The notes beneath the pieces are model-generated. The model did no database searches. It had not been told where the DNA came from and was given only the letters and a program-made list of their open reading frames with translations. A program made the position numbers and the translations under genes. A DNA stretch of 64,000 nucleotides. Origin: Arcticibacter svalbardensis MN12-7. Lineage in GTDB: Bacteria; Bacteroidota; Bacteroidia; Sphingobacteriales; Sphingobacteriaceae. The DNA lies in contig NZ_AQPN01000043.1 in NCBI RefSeq assembly GCF_000403135.1, forward strand, positions 1 to 64,000, in the 5' to 3' direction. Shown here piece after piece: positions 9,769-17,708 of the stretch (its first letter is position 1; every line of letters starts with the position of its first letter).

Positions 9769-10755
9769 TTATTTACTTGCCGCTGATAAAGAGAATGGTT
9801 TATCGGCTGCAGTTAGCCCCTTTTCTTTTGCAGGATTACTTCCCATTTCAAATTTTAGCGTGCAAACATTGGTGATATCTGATTGTCTGAAATAGTGAGC
9901 GGTGTAATTTTTACCATTCAATGTAGCTGATTGGATCTATACGATTTTGCCATTATTATTAGTGGCCTCAATAATGAATTTCTTCTCGTTTTCCAAAGTA
10001 ATGGTTGCCTTTTTGAAAACAGGACTTCCTATTGTATACTGATCGGTACCCGGACAAACGCTATAAAAGCCTAATGCACTTAGCACGTACCAGGAAGATG
10101 TTTGTCCCGGATCTTCAACACCTGGATAACCATTTTCAGTAGAATTATATAAGCGGCTCATCACCTGACGGATATGATATTGCGTCTTCCAAGACTCTCC
10201 TGCATAATTGTACAGGTAAATCATATGCTGTATAGGTTGATTTCCATGAGCATACTGTCCCATATTTGCCATTACCATTTCCGTCATTTCATGGATCATT
10301 CCTCCATAAGTGCCGACGTTCACTTTATTAACCTGAGTTCGATGGTTGATAATAATTAGGTTTGCTGTCTCATTAGAATGACTCAATCATGTAGCTCTCT
10401 CCTCTTCATTTACTTTTAATACGCCAGTAACGGGCATAAAAGAAAAGACGGCATAGTCATTATTCCAGGAGCTGCACTGATGCGCTTGCTGAAATCCCCT
10501 AATTGTTTTTTTCTCCTACTGATATTTCAAGCCATCATCATTTCTTCCTGTTTGTGGTGTCCAGGTATTCATTCCATTGAGCAAAGCTGTTGTTGGGTAG
10601 ATATTTCCACGTGTAAGCTCATGTTTTGAATTGCTACCTTGAAGTGTATTTACATAATGTACCAGCTCTGGTGTCTGTGCAAAAAATGGTCTAATAAAAA
10701 GTAAGAGAATCTTAATTTCATAAGCAAGTACTTTACACCGTGATTTTGGAAGCAA
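9769..10755 (-). pseudogene. Decayed GH92 alpha-mannosidase (internal deletion, three in-frame stops)
   Basis: Read on the minus strand in one continuous frame, this is a glycoside hydrolase family 92 exo-alpha-mannosidase remnant. The N-terminal part has a signal-like hydrophobic run, VHYVNTLQG, HELTRGNIYPTTAL and WTPQTGR. It continues through SSWNNDYAVFSF and SHSNETA, then jumps to the C-terminal active-site region: VGTYGGMIHEMTEM, GQYAHGNQPIQHM, GQTSSWYVLSALGFY. In-frame stops lie at 10518-10516 (TAG), 10389-10387 (TGA) and 9939-9937 (TAG). The frame then runs to a natural stop at 9771-9769. GH92 enzymes are usually above 700 residues, so roughly 400-500 residues of the middle are missing, with a junction near 10330. 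No frameshift is needed, only stops and one deletion. Confidence 0.88.
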
Positions 10756-10996
10756 TTTAGTGTCAGAATTTATAATAGCTAATTGTTGCCTGTTGTAAAT
10801 TAAAAGAACGGACAGTATTTAATGGTTTACTTTTAGGTTGAAAACAATTGTATAAAACAAATATAAATTGTATTAAACGAATGAAAAATATAATACTCCA
10901 ATTTAATAACACTGAATAAGTTTTATCAACACCGCTCTATATGACCTACATCCTAACCAGAAAGCAGAATTTCAGTTTAAGTAAAAGTATGAAGGC

Positions 10997-11611
10997 TTAA
11001 ATAAGACGATCCCTGACTACTAAGGTTTTCGCAATCCGATCATGCCAGCATTGTTGTTTTCTATCAAAAAAGCCAGCTAGGTAACCAATTCCCAAACTTA
11101 AAATACAAAGAAGCTTTAAGCTATTTCGATAAAAGCTTTGTTTAAGGTTCAAGGGATTGGTGTCTTCAGTCGTAACCTTTATACCCAGCCATGACTTACC
11201 AAATGTTCCCTGTCTTTTAGAAGCCTCCATGAACACATTCATAAAAAATTTAATGATAGGAATTACAGGTAAAAAAGACACCGATACGGCCACTCTAAGA
11301 TATTGAGACTGACTATTAGAGATTTTGATTATAACAACAATGAGGATCAGGTAGATAAAAAGCAATAATAAATAATCTATGACAGCAGCAAGGAGGCGCA
11401 TATCCATAGAGGCAAAATATTGTGCATGCGCTTTTTCAAGTTTAAATCCAAGAGCATCACATAAAACAGCAATTTCATGTGCTTCTTTATAATCACTCAT
11501 TTTACTCGTTTTGACAAAAGTGTCCGGAGTGATTTGCATTCCCTTCATTTCTTCTATCGAGAAAGGGCCTTGAGGTTTACCTGATCGAACAACGAAATAG
11601 TTTTCTTCCAT
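10997..11611 (-). CDS. GYF_2 plus RDD-family membrane protein
   Basis: The ATG at 11611 gives 204 residues. The start is chosen because it lies 1 nt beyond the stop of the upstream gene; an open extension of 12 codons overlaps that gene. Residues 1-60 look like a GYF_2 domain (YFVVRSGKPQGPFSIEEM), a small module that binds proline-rich peptides. Residues 70-190 form an RDD domain with about three membrane segments, including MRLLAAVIDYLLLLFIYLILI. RDD proteins are poorly understood; some have been linked to ion transport. It is the last gene of a three-gene operon with LiaF-like and PspC proteins, which suggests an envelope-stress role. Confidence 0.8.
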   Translation of the reverse strand: MEENYFVVRSGKPQGPFSIEEMKGMQITPDTFVKTSKMSDYKEAHEIAVLCDALGFKLEKAHAQYFASMDMRLLAAVIDYLLLLFIYLILIVVIIKISNSQSQYLRVAVSVSFLPVIPIIKFFMNVFMEASKRQGTFGKSWLGIKVTTEDTNPLNLKQSFYRNSLKLLCILSLGIGYLAGFFDRKQQCWHDRIAKTLVVRDRLI

Positions 11612-11612
11612 A

Positions 11613-12545
11613 TTAATACCGGTCAACATGAAATTTGGAAAATCCACCTTTCATATTAATGATAATTTTACTAGACGCAGTATTGAAATTAGAGGTTTGA
11701 TAAGAATCCTTACCGGTTGAATTAAATCCTTCAAAATCACTTGATGATAAACCTGAATCCGTTTTTATAGTACATCCCGAAGATTCAGGTACAGAAATAT
11801 TTATTTCTGATATACCTGATTCAATGGTTACTACCGTATATTTATTCAAATCACCCATCTTAATATCAAAAGAGGCAACCCCACCCTGAAGTTTTAAGGT
11901 ACTAATTTTGAATCGGGTTAAGTCAAATTCTGTTTTCCCAGCACCTGTTTCTAAATTAATGGCCCATAATGGTTGAGTATTTAAAGCCAATACCACTTGA
12001 TTCGCTTTTGACTTATTCATATCCCAGTTACTCTTCCCTGTCATTTTAAAATCTACAGTTTCGGTACTATCGCCAGACGTTTTGAATAACGAATAGTTTC
12101 CATAGGTTTTCTTCACTTGCGCAGTAACCAATGTAGAAGAGCTATCCTTAAGTATAAACATGGTAGCCCCACCCTTTATATTTAGAGTCGCGAGACGAGT
12201 TCCCTTGACGAAAGGCTCACTAAATACTGTAGATTTAAGCTTATCTGTATCTTTATTGAATAAATCGCCTTCATCAAAAAAAGGAATACCTTCTCTTCCT
12301 GATGTATTAATACCTTTATAAGCAATAAATGACAACACGATTATGGTGATTAAGATAGAAACAAGACTACCTGCCTTATTAGTTGAATAAGAAAATAACA
12401 TATTCACACCAATCAGGATCAGAATAACGGGCCAGAATCTCCAAATAGTAGCCCAATCAAAACTAATCTGATCAAAGTTCTGCAATAGCAAAATCCCTCC
12501 TATAAAGAGGAGCACTATTCCCCAAATAATCCTTTCAGTCTTCAT
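11613..12545 (-). CDS. LiaF-like membrane protein (DUF5668 plus C-terminal beta domain)
   Basis: The protein (310 residues) opens with four short transmembrane helices in the DUF5668/LiaF transmembrane pattern: IWGIVLLFIGGILLLQN and WRFWPVILILIGVNMLF. A soluble, probably beta-helical domain of about 200 residues follows (LKLQGGVASFDIKMGD, IESGISEINISVPESSG), resembling LiaF-like C-terminal domains. In Firmicutes LiaF dampens a cell-envelope stress two-component system; here only the architecture is shared. It starts 8 nt after the PspC gene and abuts the GYF-RDD gene, so all three are cotranscribed. No LiaRS-type kinase or regulator is adjacent. Confidence 0.8.
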   Translation of the reverse strand: MKTERIIWGIVLLFIGGILLLQNFDQISFDWATIWRFWPVILILIGVNMLFSYSTNKAGSLVSILITIIVLSFIAYKGINTSGREGIPFFDEGDLFNKDTDKLKSTVFSEPFVKGTRLATLNIKGGATMFILKDSSSTLVTAQVKKTYGNYSLFKTSGDSTETVDFKMTGKSNWDMNKSKANQVVLALNTQPLWAINLETGAGKTEFDLTRFKISTLKLQGGVASFDIKMGDLNKYTVVTIESGISEINISVPESSGCTIKTDSGLSSSDFEGFNSTGKDSYQTSNFNTASSKIIINMKGGFSKFHVDRY

Positions 12546-12553
12546 ATAAGTAT

Positions 12554-13063
12554 TTATGTTAAGGGTTGATCGTCTGTTGGTTCATTAAACTTAAATTCCT
12601 CTTTTTTCACTTCTTCAACTTTCTGCTTCTTACCCGATCTGAAGAGGAAAACCAACCCTATTATGATTAATATGACTGGCCATAATTTTCTCAGTTCAAA
12701 CCAATCAGGAACAAAACCGAATTCTTCAAATAAAAAGTAAACCCCTAAAGCCACCAGAATTAGTCCTGCAATAGGCGCATTTTTTGATCGCTTGCCCATA
12801 TCTCCAAAGGTGCGAAAGGAACCAGGGTTTGCACTATAATCCCCATTTATTTTAGCATCCGAATCGAAAGGAAATGTACAAGGTTTTGCAGGTACAACGA
12901 TCCATAATATAAGATAAATCAATACTCCGGATAACCCAAGTACAATCATCAGTATAAAGATCAGCCTTATCCACATCACCTCAATCTCAAAGTATTCTGC
13001 TAAACCGGCAGCTACTCCGGCCAGAACTTTATTATTTTCATCTCGCTGCAGTTTCTTTTCCAT
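12554..13063 (-). CDS. PspC domain protein with C-terminal DUF5668
   Basis: The protein has 169 residues from the ATG at 13063, chosen because MEKKLQRDENNKVLAGV is the normal PspC opening; five upstream codons are open but atypical. The PspC domain (GVAAGLAEYFEIEVMWIRL) with a membrane helix covers residues 1-60. A second pair of helices of DUF5668 type (LILVALGVYFLFEEFG, LWPVILIIIGLVFLF) lies near 105-150. PspC proteins sense or counter inner-membrane stress. As the first gene of the operon, it pairs with the LiaF-like protein that shares the DUF5668 helices, so the two may interact in the membrane. The 285-nt upstream spacer has no gene. Confidence 0.85.
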   Translation of the reverse strand: MEKKLQRDENNKVLAGVAAGLAEYFEIEVMWIRLIFILMIVLGLSGVLIYLILWIVVPAKPCTFPFDSDAKINGDYSANPGSFRTFGDMGKRSKNAPIAGLILVALGVYFLFEEFGFVPDWFELRKLWPVILIIIGLVFLFRSGKKQKVEEVKKEEFKFNEPTDDQPLT

Positions 13064-13347
13064 AACCCCGATAATCAAGCTAATTAATAAACAATTATCT
13101 AATCATTAGAGATTTCTTTATAGACTTTGTTACAGATGATTCATTTATCACTTGTAAAGGTCTATATTATAATACAGGCATAAAAATTCGAACAATTAGA
13201 ATTGAGAGTTACATGACGATTAATTAAAACATCGACTCAAAGATTATGTTGTTGCCTTAGTTAGCAAACGACATAGTTTTAAAGATTCAGAAATTTAATT
13301 AATTTAGCTATCATTATAATTATCATATAAAATATACGCAATCATAT

Positions 13348-14079
13348 ATGTTTACAGATTTCGGAAGATATATTCTTCTCCTAAAAGCAGTATTCAAACG
13401 CCCTGAGCAGTGGAAGATCTATTGGAAAAACATCAGTCACGAAATGGTATATATCGGCGTAAACTCCCTATACCTTATTGGCATAATTTCCGTATTTGTA
13501 GGAGCTGTAATGACCTTGCAGATTGCTTTTCAGCTACAAAGTGACCTGATACCTAAAACAATCATCGGATCTGTAAACCGTGACTCTGCTATCCTGGAAC
13601 TTAGCCCTACCATCAGTGCCTTGGTACTGGCCGGAAAGATAGGCTCGTCCATTTCATCTGAAATTGGGACGATGCGTGTTACAGAGCAGATTGATGCTTT
13701 GGAAATTATGGGAATTAACGCTCCCGGATTTCTGATTCTCCCCAAAATTATTGCGGGTGTAACCATGATTCCTTTGCTAGTCATTGTATCCATTGCCTTA
13801 AATATTATAGGCGGCTACATTGGAGGAACCTTTTCGGGCGCAATCACAGGATCTGATTATTACAGAGGCATCACCGAGGGATTCAATCCTTTTACTATTG
13901 TAGTCTCTTTAGTTAAAGCTTTCTTTTTCGGTTTTATCATTACTACTGTATCTGCGTATCAGGGCTATTACGTTAAAGGAAGTGCATTAGAAGTAGGTCG
14001 TGCAAGTACAAGCACTGTGGTTATCAGCTGCATTTCTATTCTATGTGCCGATTATGTGATTACAGATTTATTATTATGA
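13348..14079 (+). CDS. mlaE: MlaE-type ABC transporter permease
   Basis: The 243-residue integral membrane permease belongs to the MlaE/YrbE family, which moves phospholipids between the inner and outer membranes. It has about five membrane helices. The conserved region around SALVLAGKIGSSISSEIGTMRVTEQIDALEIMG (near residues 88-120) is the family signature. It overlaps the ATPase gene by 4 nt (ATGA), which indicates translational coupling. No MlaD-type substrate-binding protein lies next to it; in Bacteroidota this gene is often elsewhere. The assignment is firm for the family and inferred for the lipid substrate. Confidence 0.92.
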   Translation: MFTDFGRYILLLKAVFKRPEQWKIYWKNISHEMVYIGVNSLYLIGIISVFVGAVMTLQIAFQLQSDLIPKTIIGSVNRDSAILELSPTISALVLAGKIGSSISSEIGTMRVTEQIDALEIMGINAPGFLILPKIIAGVTMIPLLVIVSIALNIIGGYIGGTFSGAITGSDYYRGITEGFNPFTIVVSLVKAFFFGFIITTVSAYQGYYVKGSALEVGRASTSTVVISCISILCADYVITDLLL

Positions 14080-14828
14080 TCGAAATAAAGGACATCCATA
14101 AATCATTTGGAGATAATTATGTCTTAAAAGGTATATCCGGGAAATTTGAAGCGGGAATGAATAACCTGATCATTGGTGGTTCAGGATCAGGAAAAACGAC
14201 TCTTTTGAAATGTATGGTTGGCTTGCACGAACCTGATGAAGGTTATGTGTTGTATGATGGACGTGACTTTACCCGCCTCACCAAAGATGAGCGAATAGAT
14301 ATCAGAAAGGAAATCGGCATGCTCTTTCAAAACTCTGCACTTTTTGACTCGATGACTGTACAGGAGAACGTGATGTTTGCTTTGAATATGTTTACGAAGC
14401 AGAGCAAAGAAGAAAAGTTAGAACGGGTAAATTTCTGTCTGAACAGGGTTAATCTTGAAGGGAAAAATGATTTATACCCATCTGAACTATCAGGGGGAAT
14501 GAAAAAGCGCGTTGGTATTGCCCGTGCTATATCCATGCAACCCAAATACCTCTTTGTTGATGAACCCAATTCAGGACTTGATCCCCTTACTTCAATCGTT
14601 ATTGACGAACTTATTGATGAAATTACCAATGAATATAACATCACTACAGTAGTAGTTACCCATGATATGAATTCAGTAATGGGGATTGGTGAAAGTATAT
14701 TATTTCTTGCTGAAGGTAAAAAAGAATGGGAAGGTTCTAATAAAGAGATTGCTCACACGGACAATCAAAGGGTAAATGACTTCGTTTTCGCAAGTAAATT
14801 CGCTCAGGCAGCTAAAGAAAAACTATAA
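14076..14828 (+). CDS. mlaF: MlaF-type ABC transporter ATP-binding protein
   Basis: The ATPase has 250 residues from the ATG at 14076, which overlaps the permease stop; an 11-codon upstream extension lies inside mlaE and is unlikely. It shows Walker A GGSGSGKTT near residue 36, the ABC signature LSGGMKKRVGIARA, Walker B YLFVDEPNSGLDP and the switch histidine in VVTHDM. The GGMKKR signature is characteristic of the MlaF subgroup. It powers the lipid transporter formed with the preceding permease. No terminator is visible after it. Confidence 0.93.
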   Translation: MIEIKDIHKSFGDNYVLKGISGKFEAGMNNLIIGGSGSGKTTLLKCMVGLHEPDEGYVLYDGRDFTRLTKDERIDIRKEIGMLFQNSALFDSMTVQENVMFALNMFTKQSKEEKLERVNFCLNRVNLEGKNDLYPSELSGGMKKRVGIARAISMQPKYLFVDEPNSGLDPLTSIVIDELIDEITNEYNITTVVVTHDMNSVMGIGESILFLAEGKKEWEGSNKEIAHTDNQRVNDFVFASKFAQAAKEKL

Positions 14829-14945
14829 TCTTTTCTACCTGAAAATTATACCACAGAGCTGATTAAGTCCTTCCTGGATTATTTTTTCCAAGTATGCTGT
14901 CTATATTTAGTAATTTCGCAATCTTAATTACGGATATAATTAGCT

Positions 14946-15842
14946 ATGATTGCATTACTTACACCTGAACATTGGAAAGATTACGAACTATTAGACTGCG
15001 GAGATTTCGAAAAGCTCGAAAGATTCGGAAACGTGGTTCTTATCCGTCCTGAACCTCAGGCAGTATGGTCCAAGCAATTGCCCCCGTCTGAATGGCAAAA
15101 TCTAGCTGACATTCGTTTTCAGGGACGTTCAGCTACTTCAGGTGAATGGGCAAAGAAAAATAGTAAAACACCTGATCGCTGGCACATCACTTATCGCAAT
15201 AACGACATTGAAATCAAATTCCGCCTGGCATTAACTTCCTTTAAACATGTAGGGATTTTTCCGGAACAGGCTGTTAACTGGGACTTTATATCCAGCACGA
15301 TCAAGGAATTCAGCACTCCTCAGCCCAAAGTTCTAAATCTTTTTGCTTATACAGGCGGTGCATCTCTGGTAGCTAAAGCTGCAGGTGCTGACATCACACA
15401 TGTCGATTCAATTAAACAAGTGGTAAGCTGGGCAAATGAAAATCAGGAGTTATCCGGATTAAAAGATATCCGCTGGGTGGTAGAAGACGCCTTAAAATTC
15501 GTTAAAAGAGAAATCAAAAGAGGAAAAACATACAATGGTATTATTCTTGACCCTCCCGCATATGGCCATGGACCAAATGGTGAAAAGTGGAAATTAGAAG
15601 ATCAGATTCTTGAAATGATGAATGATGTCGCTAACCTTCTTGATCCTGAGGAACACTTTATGATTTTAAATACCTACTCATTAGGGTTTTCATCCGTTAT
15701 TGTAGAAAATCTGATCAAGGACTCGATTAAAAATCCTCATAATTTGGAAACAGGTGAGCTTTATTTACAAGCAAAGACTGGAAATAAATTACCACTTGGT
15801 GTTTTTGGTAAAATCAAAAAGGTTAGAGCAGTAAACAAATAA
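14946..15842 (+). CDS. Class I SAM-dependent methyltransferase (RlmI/RlmK-like)
   Basis: This 298-residue protein has a Rossmann methyltransferase core. It binds SAM through VLNLFAYTGGASLVAKAAGA near residues 128-147 and has an acidic strand at THVDSIKQ. The catalytic motif LDPPAYGHGP near 201-210 resembles the N-terminal half-motif of rRNA cytosine-C5 and large-subunit methyltransferases. It lacks the PUA domain of RlmI, and the first 100 residues are a family-specific domain. The most likely role is modification of rRNA, but the target nucleotide cannot be read from sequence. It is separated from mlaF by 117 nt and so may have its own promoter. Confidence 0.78.
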   Translation: MIALLTPEHWKDYELLDCGDFEKLERFGNVVLIRPEPQAVWSKQLPPSEWQNLADIRFQGRSATSGEWAKKNSKTPDRWHITYRNNDIEIKFRLALTSFKHVGIFPEQAVNWDFISSTIKEFSTPQPKVLNLFAYTGGASLVAKAAGADITHVDSIKQVVSWANENQELSGLKDIRWVVEDALKFVKREIKRGKTYNGIILDPPAYGHGPNGEKWKLEDQILEMMNDVANLLDPEEHFMILNTYSLGFSSVIVENLIKDSIKNPHNLETGELYLQAKTGNKLPLGVFGKIKKVRAVNK

Positions 15843-16079
15843 ACGATTGAACTGAATTTACAATTCTAAACTCCATAATCCCTAATTTTGCTATACCCTA
15901 TTTTAAGAGTTCCGCATAAACAGGAAGCGCTAAAATTTCAGACTGATAACGATGATACCAGACCATTTTCACCTGTCTTTGTACTCTAATTCAAAAGAAT
16001 AAGGTTATGAAATGACCTACAAAGTGATAATCTTAATTCTTTTGACTACTTTGGTTGAAATTTTACTTCAATTTTTATA

Positions 16080-17123
16080 ATGACTTATAAGTTCTTAACA
16101 GTAGTAATGTGTGCATCATGCATCATTTCTCTTGGATGCAGCGAAAATAAAAGTACCGCAAGTTCAAAAACCGCACTAAATATCTCTACTCAAAAACAAA
16201 CAGTAGAAGGTGAGGCTGATAGCTTAGCAGTCAGCAATACTATAGACACATCAGACTATAATAAAAGGAACTTACACCTGGCAAATGGAGATACTTCAGG
16301 TTACTGGCCTGTAAAGAAACAGCCATACCCGCTTCCCGGAGCTATCTTGCCTTTCAAAAGAATTATAGCTTATTATGGAAACTTATACTCGGTAAGAATG
16401 GGTGCCCTGGGCGAATATGCACCTAAAGAAATGCTTGCTCGTCTAAACGTTGAAGTTAAAAAATGGGAGAAAGCAGATCCTGGTACTCCTGTGCAACCAG
16501 CTTTACATTATATAGCCGTAGTGGCTCAAGGCGCTGCCGGAAAAGATGGTATGTATCGTACCCGGATGCCTGATAAACAAATTGATTCGGTTCTCACAAT
16601 TGCTAAAAAAATCAATGCAATAGTATTTCTGGATATTCAGGTCGCTTTAAGTACCGTCAAAGATGAACTTCCTTACTTTGAAAAATATCTAAAATTACCA
16701 CAGGTTCATTTAGGAATAGATCCTGAATTCTCCATGAAAACTGGCGCAAAACCAGGTACCCGCATAGGCACTTATGACGCTGCTGATATTAATTATTGCT
16801 CAGCTTACCTGGCCAAACTGGTTATCGATAACAATCTTCCTCCCAAAGTACTTACCGTTCATCGTTTTACCCGAAAAATGATAACAAATACAGAAAACAT
16901 TAAACTTCATCCTGAAGTTCAAATTGTAATGCACATGGATGGATGGGGTCAGCCTGAATTGAAAAAAGGAACTTATCGCCACTGGATCTATCCTGAGCCA
17001 GTTCAATTCACAGGATTCAAACTTTTTTACAAAAACGATATCAAACAAGCTCCTAAAAGAATGATGACTCCAGAAGATCTTTTAAAATTAAAACCTCAAC
17101 CCATCTACATTCAGTACCAATAA
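16080..17123 (+). CDS. Conserved lipoprotein of unknown function
   Basis: The 347-residue protein begins with a lipoprotein-type signal peptide; the candidate lipid-modified cysteine is Cys20 in ISLGC. A Ser/Thr-rich linker extends to about residue 65. The folded part repeatedly shows beta-strand-like segments ending in acidic residues: PALHYIAVVAQ, AIVFLDIQVAL, VHLGIDPEFSM, VQIVMHMDGWG. This is compatible with a TIM-barrel glycosidase-like fold, and I recall similar secreted proteins in Actinobacteria, but I cannot name a family. It is the gene before msrA, with a 40-nt spacer, and may be cotranscribed. No enzymatic function is claimed. Confidence 0.7.
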   Translation: MTYKFLTVVMCASCIISLGCSENKSTASSKTALNISTQKQTVEGEADSLAVSNTIDTSDYNKRNLHLANGDTSGYWPVKKQPYPLPGAILPFKRIIAYYGNLYSVRMGALGEYAPKEMLARLNVEVKKWEKADPGTPVQPALHYIAVVAQGAAGKDGMYRTRMPDKQIDSVLTIAKKINAIVFLDIQVALSTVKDELPYFEKYLKLPQVHLGIDPEFSMKTGAKPGTRIGTYDAADINYCSAYLAKLVIDNNLPPKVLTVHRFTRKMITNTENIKLHPEVQIVMHMDGWGQPELKKGTYRHWIYPEPVQFTGFKLFYKNDIKQAPKRMMTPEDLLKLKPQPIYIQYQ

Positions 17124-17163
17124 AACTTGAAAAACATTGCCATTAAATCTGCGTTATTAATTT

Positions 17164-17706
17164 ATGGCATTAGAACAAGCAACTTTTGGAGCAGGATGTT
17201 TTTGGTGCACTGAAGCAGTTTTTCAGGGACTTAATGGTGTATCATCATCTATATCCGGATATATGGGAGGTGAGCTTCCAAATCCGAATTATAACGATAT
17301 CTGCAGGGGCAACACAGGACATGCAGAAGTAATCCAAATAGATTTTGATCCCAGTATCGTAACCTATGAAGAATTACTTCTGGTCTTCTTTAAGACACAC
17401 TCCCCGACTTCTCTAAATAAGCAAGGCAACGATAGTGGCACACAGTACCGTTCTGTGATTTTTTATCATAATCAGGAACAAAAAAAAGCTGCTGACTTTA
17501 TGATCGATACCTTAACTAGAGAAATGGTATATGATAAACCTATTGTAACTGAAATTGTACCCGTTTCCGAATTTTATAAGGCAGAGGACTATCACCAGAA
17601 TTTTTTTAATAATAACCCCTTAAAGGCTTATTGTGTATTTGTTATCCAACCGAAACTGTCCAAGTTTACCAAGGATTTCAAAGAAAAGCTTAAACTACAA
17701 CAGTAA
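17164..17706 (+). CDS. msrA: Peptide-methionine (S)-S-oxide reductase
   Basis: MsrA (180 residues) reduces methionine-S-sulfoxide in oxidised proteins. The catalytic motif GAGCFWCTEAVF is near residues 9-20, with the nucleophile Cys12 and a second cysteine at 15. GNTGHAEVIQIDFDP and the downstream GTQYRSVIFYHN are also conserved. There is no signal peptide, so the protein is cytoplasmic. It ends 2 nt from the end of the convergent parC, with no recognisable terminator in between. Confidence 0.96.
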   Translation: MALEQATFGAGCFWCTEAVFQGLNGVSSSISGYMGGELPNPNYNDICRGNTGHAEVIQIDFDPSIVTYEELLLVFFKTHSPTSLNKQGNDSGTQYRSVIFYHNQEQKKAADFMIDTLTREMVYDKPIVTEIVPVSEFYKAEDYHQNFFNNNPLKAYCVFVIQPKLSKFTKDFKEKLKLQQ

Positions 17707-17708
17707 AA

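Noticed and set aside
9937-10755. Two separate small genes in the GH92 remnant
   Set aside because: Both fragments and the sequence between them read in one frame and match successive regions of one GH92 protein, so they are one pseudogene.
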